The notes beneath the pieces are model-generated. The model searched no databases, was not told the origin of the DNA, and saw only the letters and a list, made by a program, of their open reading frames with translations. Shown in pieces: positions 57,240-64,000 of a stretch of DNA of 64,000 nt (position 1 is its first letter; each line of letters opens with the position of its first letter). The DNA is from Paenarthrobacter nitroguajacolicus (GTDB lineage: Bacteria > Actinomycetota > Actinomycetes > Actinomycetales > Micrococcaceae): NCBI RefSeq assembly GCF_007786235.1, contig NZ_VNFK01000006.1, forward strand, positions 281,091-345,090, in the 5' to 3' direction. Made by a program: the position numbers and the translations under genes.

Positions 57240-58667
57240 ATGACTTCCAACCCCAACAACCCGTCCAACGACGACGACACACCCAAGGACCCGCTGGCAG
57301 AAATGCTGCAGAACCTGATGGGCGGCCAGGGCATGGGCAACATCGATCCCGCCGAGCTGGCCAAGGCCGCAGGCCTGCCCAACGACCCCCAGCTGCTCCA
57401 GCAGATGTTCGCCCAGGTCCAGGCCATGATGAGTTCCACCTCCGAAGGGCCCGTGAACTGGCAACTCGCTCACGAGAATGCACGCCGGGTCGCAGCAGCC
57501 GGCACCGATCCCTCGGTCAATGCCCAGCAGGCCAAGGAAGTCGACGAAGCACTTCGGCTCGCGGAACTTTGGCTCGACCCCGTTACCGATCTCTCGGCAA
57601 CCGGCCTGATCGGCCGTGCGTGGTCGAGGGCCGAGTGGGTGGAAGCGACCTTGGGGACATGGAAGCGGCTGACCGAGCCGGTGGCGAACAGCATCGCCAA
57701 TGCCCTGTCCAACGCCCTCACCCAACAAATGCCCGAGGAAATGAAGTCCATGATGGGCGGCGCTTCCTCCATGCTGCAGAACATGGGCGGCGCGATCTTT
57801 GGCATGCAACTGGGGCAGGCAATCGGCGCTCTCTCGGCTGAGGTGGTCAGCTCAACTGATATTGGTGTCCCTCTGGCAGATCTGGAGATGGCACTGCTGC
57901 CCGCCAACGTCGCCAAATTCGGAGAAGGCCTCAGCCTCCCCGAGAACGACGTACGGCTCTTCCTTGCGGTGCGCGAAGCCGCCCACGCACGGCTGTTCGT
58001 GCAGGTCCCGTGGCTGCGTGGCCACCTGCTCGGGGCCATCGAGGCATACGCCCGCGGCATCCACATTGACATGTCCCGCATAGAGGACCTGGCCCGGGAC
58101 TTGGACCCCAGCAACCCCGAGGGAATTCAGGAAGCACTGTCCCAGGGAGTCTTTACGCCGGAACGCACTCCCGTGCAGACGGCAGCACTGGAGAAGCTTG
58201 AGACTGCACTCGCGCTCGTCGAGGGCTGGGTGGACGAACTGACCGCGGAAGCTACCGACAAGGTGCTCCCATCCGCTACAGCGCTGCGCGAAACCGTCCG
58301 TCGTCGCCGCGCGACCGGCGGACCGGCCGAGCACGCGTTCTCTTCCCTCGTCGGCCTGGAACTGCGTCCGCGCAGGCTCAGGGAGGCTGCCACCCTGTGG
58401 GCAACGCTGAAGGAAGAGCGTGGCATCGCCGGCCGCGACGCGATTTGGCACCACCCGGACTTGCTGCCAACGGGTGAGGACCTTGACGACCCGAAGGGCT
58501 TCTCCGAACGCCGACGGCTGGCCGAGGCCAGTGACAGCGAAGTTGACGACGCCCTGCAGAAGCTGCTCAGCGGCGGTTACGACACCACCGACGATGCTGA
58601 GACTTCGGATTCCCGGGACGACGAGAAAGAAACGGACGACAACGACCCGGACTCGCCGAGCAAGTAG
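57240..58667 (+). CDS. DUF2342 family protein (annotated as zinc-dependent metalloprotease-like)
   Basis: 475 residues. The N-terminus is disordered and acidic, then FGMQLGQAIGALSAEVV, VREAAHARLFVQVPWL and the helical rest fit DUF2342/COG5282, as in Rv3195. The family is often called zinc metalloprotease, but no HExxH is visible: at the expected place the sequence is EAAHARLF. Proteolytic activity is therefore unsupported here. The C-terminus is rich in Asp and Glu. It is divergent from ylbL and convergent with the YgjP-like gene. Confidence 0.85.
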   Translation: MTSNPNNPSNDDDTPKDPLAEMLQNLMGGQGMGNIDPAELAKAAGLPNDPQLLQQMFAQVQAMMSSTSEGPVNWQLAHENARRVAAAGTDPSVNAQQAKEVDEALRLAELWLDPVTDLSATGLIGRAWSRAEWVEATLGTWKRLTEPVANSIANALSNALTQQMPEEMKSMMGGASSMLQNMGGAIFGMQLGQAIGALSAEVVSSTDIGVPLADLEMALLPANVAKFGEGLSLPENDVRLFLAVREAAHARLFVQVPWLRGHLLGAIEAYARGIHIDMSRIEDLARDLDPSNPEGIQEALSQGVFTPERTPVQTAALEKLETALALVEGWVDELTAEATDKVLPSATALRETVRRRRATGGPAEHAFSSLVGLELRPRRLREAATLWATLKEERGIAGRDAIWHHPDLLPTGEDLDDPKGFSERRRLAEASDSEVDDALQKLLSGGYDTTDDAETSDSRDDEKETDDNDPDSPSK

Positions 58668-58688
58668 GCAGGTTCCGCAATTGTCCTC

Positions 58689-58722
58689 CAGCAACGGCCG
58701 TCCTTCATGGCGGCCGTTGCTG
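58689..58722. terminator. Terminator between DUF2342 and YgjP-like genes
   Basis: CAGCAACGGCCG pairs perfectly with CGGCCGTTGCTG around a ten-base loop. It lies between the stops of two convergent genes. Confidence 0.85.
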
Positions 58723-58724
58723 GG

Positions 58725-59351
58725 TTAATCAGTCAGTTCCGCAGCGCACTCTGGTTGATTGTCACGCCCTGATTCCGGCGCGAGGCCCCGAGACGTCGCA
58801 AAAGCCACTCCTTCCAGGAACGCCTTGGCACGCTGGGTCTCAGGATAGGCCTCGACAAGTCTCCAGAAGTCGGCGTTATGCCCAGCTACCAGCAGGTGGG
58901 CAAGCTCGTGAACAAGCACATAGTCGATGACCCATTGCGGCATGGGCTGAAGCTTGTTCGAAAGCCGGATGGTGCCGTCCGCCGGAGTGGCCGAACCCCA
59001 CCGCGAGTTTTGGTTGCCAACCCAGCGGACCGACGTCGGGACTGCGCGCCCGCCCAGGTAGGTCCGTGAAAGTTGCGCGGCATGCTCGGCAAGCACTTGG
59101 TCCGTTGCCGGACGGCGCCTGCCCTGGGCGTTCCGCCGCTCACCTTGCTTCTTCAGTTTGGCCAGCATGCGCTGGACCCATTCACGTTCCTGGGACTTGG
59201 TAAAGCTCGCCGGGATGGCCACCACTGCATTGCCGTCTTCCCAGAACGCAGCAACAGTCCTGCGGCGTCGCGATGATCGCCGCACGACTACAGGGGTACC
59301 GTCATCGGTGACCTGCGGAACGCCGGCGTCGGCAGCCGGTGGGCGCGCCAT
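58725..59351 (-). CDS. YgjP/WLM-type zinc metallopeptidase
   Basis: 208 residues. RWGSATPADGTIRLSNKLQPMPQ and the zinc motif VHELAHLLVAGHN (HELAH at about 148-152) match the YgjP-like (M48-like/WLM) family of small soluble metallopeptidases of unclear substrate. ATG 59351 overlaps the uvrD2 stop by one base, so it is translationally coupled to that gene. Confidence 0.87.
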   Translation of the reverse strand: MARPPAADAGVPQVTDDGTPVVVRRSSRRRRTVAAFWEDGNAVVAIPASFTKSQEREWVQRMLAKLKKQGERRNAQGRRRPATDQVLAEHAAQLSRTYLGGRAVPTSVRWVGNQNSRWGSATPADGTIRLSNKLQPMPQWVIDYVLVHELAHLLVAGHNADFWRLVEAYPETQRAKAFLEGVAFATSRGLAPESGRDNQPECAAELTD

Positions 59352-61483
59352 CAGAGTTCAGAGCTCTCAGCAAGGACAGCCAGGACAGCTTCGCCGTAAC
59401 GTTCCAGCTTGGACGGGCCGATTCCCGCCAAGACGGCCAATTCCTCAAGTGACGAAGGTTTGGCCTCGGCAATCGCCGTAAGGGTAGCGTCCGTGAAGAC
59501 CACATACGCCGGGACGTCGGCTGACTTCGCCTCATCCAAACGCCACTGCCTCAGCGCATCAAACGTCTGTTCCTCGTAGGTGGGCGGGCATTGGTTGCAG
59601 CGACCGACTTTGCGTTCGGCTCCGCTTCCCAGCATGCTTCCGCAGACCCTGCACGACGCCGGTGCGGCAGCTTTGCGACGTGTGGGGCCTGTCTTGCTGC
59701 GCGCGTTTGCGGACGCCACGGAATCCGGACGGAGTCCGTCGAGGAAGCGGGACGGTTTGCGGTTGGCCCGGCCACCAGGCGTACGGGCTGTGGACCATGA
59801 AAGATTCAAGTGCTCCCGCGCCCTGGTGATTCCGACGTACAGCAACCGGCGTTCTTCATCAACATCTTCAGGGGTGTCCGCGAAAGAAATCGGCATCAGG
59901 CCCTCGCTCAGTCCCACCAGGAACACGGCGTCCCATTCCAAGCCCTTCGCTGCGTGCAGCGAAGCGAGAGTCACCCCTTGGACCGTGGGGGCATGTTGCG
60001 CGACCGAACGCTCCTGCAGTTCGTTGACAAATTCGGCCAACGTGAAGGATTCGCCCCGGCTGACGGCAAGTTCGTCGGCCAAGGCAACCAGCGCCGCCAA
60101 CGATTCCCACCGCTCGCGAAGCGCTCCCCCGCTGTGCGGAGCAGCTTCGGTGTACCCAAGGGAGGCGACGATGTCCCGCACGATCTGTCCCAATGCTTCC
60201 TGGGGTCCCTCGGCCACCGCCCGGGTAGCGGCTCGCAGCTGGAGAATGGCATCCCGAACTTCCTTGCGCGCGAAGAACCGTTCGCCTCCCCGGAGTTGGT
60301 ATCCGATGCCTGCTGAGGCCAGTGCTTGTTCGTAGGCCTCGGATTGTCCATTGGTGCGGAAGAGGATGGCTATCTCGCTGGCTTTGACGCCACCGTTGAG
60401 CAGCTCCTGAATCCGGCCTGCCACCACGGCGGCTTCGGCTTCGTCATCCGGGCACTCCATGAACCGCGGTTCCGGACCCGTGGGACGCTGCGCCACCAGC
60501 TTGAGCGGCGGAGCCCAAGCGGCATCCGCCACGGGGCCACCGCTGCGCCGGGAACCGAGGAGTTCGTTGGCCAACTTCACCACTTGCGGTGTGGACCGGT
60601 AGTCCCGGATGAGCTTGACGACGGTGGCGGCGGGGAACTGTGCCTTGAACCCCAACAAGTGCTTGGGCGAAGCGCCGGTAAAAGAGTAGATCGTCTGGCT
60701 GGCATCGCCCACCACGCACAGTTCATCACGACCACCGAGCCAGAGGTCCAAGAGCCTTTGTTGCAGGGGCGAAACGTCCTGGTACTCATCCACCACAAAA
60801 TGGCGGTATTGCTCACGAACGGTTGCTGCCACCTTCGGATCCTCCTGGAGGATGCCGACCGTGATCAGGAGGACGTCTTCGAAGTCTATGACGTTGCGGT
60901 CCGTTTTGATGTCCTCGTACGCCTGGAACACACGGGAAACCGCCGTGAGATCGAATCCTCCGGGAGTTCCACGGCCCTGAGCATTCTCCAGATAGTTCGC
61001 TGGGGTGAGCATGGACACCTTGGCCCACTCGATTTCTGCGGCCAGATCCCTGATGGACGCACGATCAGTGCTGAGGCGAAGCCTGCGGGAGGCCTCAGCG
61101 ATCATGTTGGCTTTGTGGTCCAAAAGGCTTGGGAGCGTACCGCCGATGGCCTGGGGCCAGAAGAACTGCAACTGCCTCAGGGCCGCAGCATGGAAAGTAC
61201 GGGCCTGTACATTGGCAACGCCTAGATCGCGAAGCCTGCTCCGCATCTCGGCCGCAGCACGGGCCGTGAACGTCACGGCCAGCAGCCGTTGCGGACTGTA
61301 CACGCCTGAGTGAACGCCATAGGCGATGCGGTGGGTGATGGCACGGGTTTTTCCCGTTCCCGCTCCAGCGAGCACGCATAGAGGGCCCGACAAGGTACTG
61401 GCGACTTCGCGCTGCTCTTCATCCAAACCGCCGAGGATGCGCTCCTCAAGCGAGCCCCCGGCGTCGAAAATATCTTCTGTCAC
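59351..61483 (-). CDS. uvrD2: ATP-dependent DNA helicase UvrD2 (UvrD/Rep family with HRDC)
   Basis: About 710 residues. Superfamily 1 motifs are clear: AGAGTGKT (motif I), VDEYQDVSPLQQRLLDLW (II), GDASQTIYSF (III), and TLASLHAAKGLEWDAVFLVG (V). After the helicase core comes a four-cysteine zinc module CRVCGSML...CNQCP and a C-terminal HRDC domain (LEELAVLAGIGPSKLERYGEAV), the UvrD2 architecture of mycobacteria. It unwinds DNA in repair. The start was set at GTG 61483, which overlaps the nudC stop; a longer frame to 61516 exists. Confidence 0.94.
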   Translation of the reverse strand: MTEDIFDAGGSLEERILGGLDEEQREVASTLSGPLCVLAGAGTGKTRAITHRIAYGVHSGVYSPQRLLAVTFTARAAAEMRSRLRDLGVANVQARTFHAAALRQLQFFWPQAIGGTLPSLLDHKANMIAEASRRLRLSTDRASIRDLAAEIEWAKVSMLTPANYLENAQGRGTPGGFDLTAVSRVFQAYEDIKTDRNVIDFEDVLLITVGILQEDPKVAATVREQYRHFVVDEYQDVSPLQQRLLDLWLGGRDELCVVGDASQTIYSFTGASPKHLLGFKAQFPAATVVKLIRDYRSTPQVVKLANELLGSRRSGGPVADAAWAPPLKLVAQRPTGPEPRFMECPDDEAEAAVVAGRIQELLNGGVKASEIAILFRTNGQSEAYEQALASAGIGYQLRGGERFFARKEVRDAILQLRAATRAVAEGPQEALGQIVRDIVASLGYTEAAPHSGGALRERWESLAALVALADELAVSRGESFTLAEFVNELQERSVAQHAPTVQGVTLASLHAAKGLEWDAVFLVGLSEGLMPISFADTPEDVDEERRLLYVGITRAREHLNLSWSTARTPGGRANRKPSRFLDGLRPDSVASANARSKTGPTRRKAAAPASCRVCGSMLGSGAERKVGRCNQCPPTYEEQTFDALRQWRLDEAKSADVPAYVVFTDATLTAIAEAKPSSLEELAVLAGIGPSKLERYGEAVLAVLAESSEL

Positions 61484-62466
61484 GGCTGGAGGTCTTCGAT
61501 GACGCCGCCGTACCAATGCTCAATCAATGAACGCGCGATGGACAAACGCGTGGAGATGGTGATCTCGCCACTCAGCACGGCCGCCTGCAGCTCATCGCGG
61601 CTGAACCACCGTGCGCGGGTGACCTCTACGCCATCGGGGCGTGCAACGGCGTCGTCGGTGGTGGCCGTGAACCCCAGCATGAGCGAGGCGGGGAACGGCC
61701 AGGACTGTGAACCGAGATACTGGCAGGCCGTCACACGGACACCCACTTCTTCCCCTATTTCACGAACGACAGCCTGTTCCAGCGATTCACCGGGCTCGAC
61801 GAATCCCGCGAGCGTGGAATAGTTCTTGGCGTCGAGGGGTCCCCCGCCGCCAAGAAGGAGTCGGCCATCAGGTCCCACCACTGTGACAATGATGGCGGGG
61901 TCCGTACGTGGGTAGTGCTCCGAGTTGTCCTGGGGACAGCGCCGCACCCATCCCCCGGCCTCTATGTCCGTAGGAGTCCCGCACTGGGGGCAATGCGTGT
62001 GGGTTGCGTGCCAGTTGGAGATTGCGCTGGCCTCGATAAACAAGGCGGTGTCAGTAGCGTCAAGACGGGCGGCGACGTCCCGGAAGCCCGCCCACTCAGC
62101 ATCCAGAGGGACCGTTGCGGTCCCCGGGTCCACCGGTTCAGCAGCCGTGAAAAGCAGAACGGCGGTGCCTTCCTGCAGGGAGGAAGACGTCAGGGTTGTG
62201 CCCAAATAGATGGCGGCAGCACCGGCATCACCACTCTTGAGGGCGTTCCACAGCGGGGCGGCATCGCCGAACCATAGCCCATCGGCAGTCACCAGCGCCT
62301 TGCGCTGGGAAATCACCATGGCCCTCGCCGTGCCGGACGCGATGAGATCATCAACCATCCCCGGCTTCATGCGGACGCCCGATCCGCGGTCCACCATGGC
62401 TGCGCGCACTGGGAGAACAGTGTCCATCAGGTGATTGGCCAGCGCCGGTGGCTCCGTGTAACTCAT
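61480..62466 (-). CDS. nudC: NAD+ diphosphatase NudC
   Basis: 328 residues. The zinc ribbon has CPQCGTPTDIEAGGWVRRC but Asp stands where the fourth Cys is expected. The Nudix box GFVEPGESLEQAVVREIGEEVG is complete, and the NudC signature appears as SQSWPFPAS. NudC cleaves NAD(H) to NMN and AMP and removes NAD caps from RNA in some bacteria. ATG 62466 was chosen over a longer frame to 62619. It precedes uvrD2 with a four-base overlap, as in mycobacteria. Confidence 0.93.
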   Translation of the reverse strand: MSYTEPPALANHLMDTVLPVRAAMVDRGSGVRMKPGMVDDLIASGTARAMVISQRKALVTADGLWFGDAAPLWNALKSGDAGAAAIYLGTTLTSSSLQEGTAVLLFTAAEPVDPGTATVPLDAEWAGFRDVAARLDATDTALFIEASAISNWHATHTHCPQCGTPTDIEAGGWVRRCPQDNSEHYPRTDPAIIVTVVGPDGRLLLGGGGPLDAKNYSTLAGFVEPGESLEQAVVREIGEEVGVRVTACQYLGSQSWPFPASLMLGFTATTDDAVARPDGVEVTRARWFSRDELQAAVLSGEITISTRLSIARSLIEHWYGGVIEDLQP

Positions 62467-62637
62467 GTATCTACCGTACTGACTCGTACCGACAAAAAAC
62501 ATTTGACGGAGCCCCGCCCTGTGGACGCGCCCCGAGTAGGTGTCCCGACGGGAGGTTCTACTGCGTATTTGCAGCGGATCTGGAGACTCGCCGCACTGCA
62601 TCATGGCCACAGGCTCCACTCAATCTACCGTGGAGAC

Positions 62638-63906
62638 GTGAGAAGAACACCGCTCGAACTGGCCGCTATAGCAACCGCGGCGGTGCCAGGTTTGGCGCCG
62701 ACGGCTACAGCCTATTCCCCCGACGACGACGCCGACTTCGACTCGGCGTTGCTGCTCGACGCGGAAGGCAAGCGCTGGCGCGTCCGTTCGCCGCGCCATC
62801 CCGAAGCCAGCACGCGGCTGGAGACCGAGTTCATGGTGCTGCGCGCCTTCGCGCCCGCCATCCGCGCTGAACTGCCATTCCATGTGCCCACCATCGCGGG
62901 CACAGTGAGGCAGGGCGCCCTCACCACCTTCGTGTATGCCCACCTCCAGGGCTCCATGCTGTCCATTGAGGAACTCTCGGCGAGCAACCCTGCCTTGGCG
63001 CAGGAAATTGGCGCGGCTTTGGCCGCCATCCACGACCTTCCGCTGACTCTCGTCACCAATGCGGACCTCCCCAGTTACTCGGCCAACGAGTTCCGGCAGC
63101 GCAAGCTCAACGAACTGGACCAAGCTGCCACCACGGGCAAGATCCCGGCCACCTTGCTCCGCCGATGGGAGCACGCACTGGAAGACGTCGCTTTGTGGCG
63201 TTTCAACACTTCGGTGGTCCACGGAGATCTTCACGAAGACAACCTGATGGTCCAAGACGACACCGTCACAGCCCTGACCGGGTGGACCGACCTCCGGATT
63301 GGCGACCCCGCCGACGACTTCGCCTGGCTGGTGGCCTCCAACGAAGCCTCATTTGTTGAAGCAGTCCTGAGCCACTACACCCAAGCGCGCCGCGAAACAC
63401 CCGACGCCCACCTGTTGCGCCGGGCCGCATTGTTGGCCGAGTTTGCCCTCGCCCAGTACCTGGTCAAAGCCATGGCTGCCGGGCACCAAGGCATGACGAC
63501 AGAGGCGGAGTCGATGCTCCAGACACTCGCAGACGACATCGAAGAGCAGGCACGACGCGATGAAGCGGCCCAGGCCGCCGAAGACGCGGCCGCTGAACAT
63601 CAGGCCTCCGAGGTCGCGGCGGCCCAGCAGCCCGCTGTCAGCGTCGTCCCAATATCCGACGCCGGTCCTTCAGTTTCGGTGGCCGCCATACCGGCCGTCG
63701 AGGAGACCGATAATGCCTCTAACGAGCCTTCTGTTGGGTCGGCTCCAAGCAGCGGCGGCGACATGGAACGAGCCGCCGGAGAAACGGAATCCGAGAGCGA
63801 AACCACTGAGGCCGGCACCTCGGGGACCAGCGACCAGGACGATACGTCCACTGCCGCCATCAGCGTGGTCAATGTAACCCCACTTCATGCGGCGGACCGG
63901 TCCTAG
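62638..63906 (+). CDS. Aminoglycoside/macrolide phosphotransferase-fold protein, probably catalytically altered
   Basis: 422 residues from GTG 62638. The kinase-like core contains the Brenner motif VVHGDLHEDNLMV with Asp and Asn. The metal-binding segment, normally of the IDW type, reads ALTGWTDLRIGDPADDF, with Gly in place of the Asp that coordinates magnesium. A normal phosphotransferase reaction is doubtful. The last 110 or so residues are low-complexity Ala/Glu/Ser/Thr. It is divergent from nudC. The frame extends further upstream, but the similarity begins near this GTG. Resistance function should not be assumed. Confidence 0.8.
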   Translation: MRRTPLELAAIATAAVPGLAPTATAYSPDDDADFDSALLLDAEGKRWRVRSPRHPEASTRLETEFMVLRAFAPAIRAELPFHVPTIAGTVRQGALTTFVYAHLQGSMLSIEELSASNPALAQEIGAALAAIHDLPLTLVTNADLPSYSANEFRQRKLNELDQAATTGKIPATLLRRWEHALEDVALWRFNTSVVHGDLHEDNLMVQDDTVTALTGWTDLRIGDPADDFAWLVASNEASFVEAVLSHYTQARRETPDAHLLRRAALLAEFALAQYLVKAMAAGHQGMTTEAESMLQTLADDIEEQARRDEAAQAAEDAAAEHQASEVAAAQQPAVSVVPISDAGPSVSVAAIPAVEETDNASNEPSVGSAPSSGGDMERAAGETESESETTEAGTSGTSDQDDTSTAAISVVNVTPLHAADRS

Positions 63907-63915
63907 CCCGCTAGG

Positions 63916-64000
63916 TGTACTAACCCGGTTGGTTGGTGACGCGGCTGATGGGTGAGGCGCCTTTGAGTGCGGTGTGTGGCCTGCGTTGATTGTAGTGCTC
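63916..64000 (-). mobile_element. Left tip of an IS481-family insertion sequence
   Basis: The right edge of the window holds the end of an insertion element. Terminal sequence starts TGTACTAACCCGG at 63916, preceded by GCTAGG (63910-63915), which fits the NCTAGN target reported for IS481 itself. The transposase reads inward from this tip on the minus strand. The rest of the element, and the second target copy, lie beyond the window. Confidence 0.7.
63920..64000 (-). CDS. IS481-type transposase, C-terminal fragment
   Basis: The last 26 codons and stop (TAG at 63920-63922) are present and read EHYNQRRPHTALKGASPISR and then VTNQPG. The pattern HYNxxRPHxAL followed by PI-R is the C-terminus of DDE integrase-type transposases of the IS481/IS3 group. 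The frame is open to the edge, so the gene may be intact beyond it. Confidence 0.85.
   Translation of the reverse strand, partial: EHYNQRRPHTALKGASPISRVTNQPG

Noticed and set aside
62638..63906. Antibiotic-resistance phosphotransferase
   Set aside because: The second metal-binding Asp is Gly and the gene sits in a conserved chromosomal block; resistance is not supported.

Overview
The window is chromosomal DNA from a GC-rich Gram-positive actinobacterium. The best fit is the Arthrobacter/Paenarthrobacter group (Micrococcaceae). This rests on actinobacterial markers in conserved order (mtrA-mtrB-lpqB-comF-hpf-secA with an Rv3235-like gene; a UPF0182/YlbL/DUF2342/uvrD2/nudC block; mnmA, iscS and etfAB in one region), on SigK/RskA, and on frequent GTG and TTG starts. 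No plasmid, prophage or CRISPR array was seen. The only mobile DNA is the tip of an IS481-type element at the right edge.

Layout. 1-5.1 kb: 5' part of a large NAD-glutamate dehydrogenase gene, a CpaB-like SAF protein plus CpaE-like ATPase pair, a tiny excisionase/BldC-like HTH protein, an unknown protein, a LysM protein preceded by three phased 10-bp repeats, and an Rv3235-like protein. 5.2-15.6 kb (minus): secA, a YcaQ-like winged-helix protein, hpf, comF, lpqB, mtrB, mtrA, covering protein export, ribosome hibernation and cell-envelope signalling. 15.9-22.1 kb (plus): a tightly coupled operon of membrane protein, DUF4129, DUF4350, MoxR ATPase, DUF58 and DUF4166 proteins. 22.2-29.3 kb (minus): a MetE-like protein without cysteines, chorismate mutase, and an oligopeptide ABC transporter.

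29.5-32.0 kb: a metacaspase-like protease and a cytosolic HExxH metallopeptidase facing each other tail to tail. This pair is the most unusual local content. 32.1-41.6 kb: mnmA, a ferredoxin-reductase-type flavoprotein, iscS with a cysteine-bearing SufR-like regulator, a lipoprotein, a diacylglycerol-kinase-like protein, a J-domain protein with a NERD-like tail, trmL, and sigK-rskA. 41.6-46.2 kb (minus): gluconate permease and kinase, a PIG-L deacetylase and etfAB. 46.4-52.6 kb: an HtrA-type protease, a TPM-domain protein followed by PspA, a GntR/UTRA regulator, and two tandem initiator tRNA genes.

52.7-64.0 kb: UPF0182, YlbL (PDZ-Lon), a DUF2342 protein, a YgjP-like metallopeptidase, uvrD2, nudC, and a phosphotransferase-fold protein with a degenerate metal-binding site. 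The IS481-type element begins ten bases after that gene.

Most of the window is conserved actinobacterial housekeeping. The items most worth pursuing are the protease pair, the phased repeats beside a BldC-like regulator, the regulator-iscS operon, the likely pseudokinase, the cysteine-free MetE-like protein and the DnaJ-NERD fusion. Starts were moved from the longest possible ORF wherever a ribosome site, family start or stop/start overlap supported a shorter protein.
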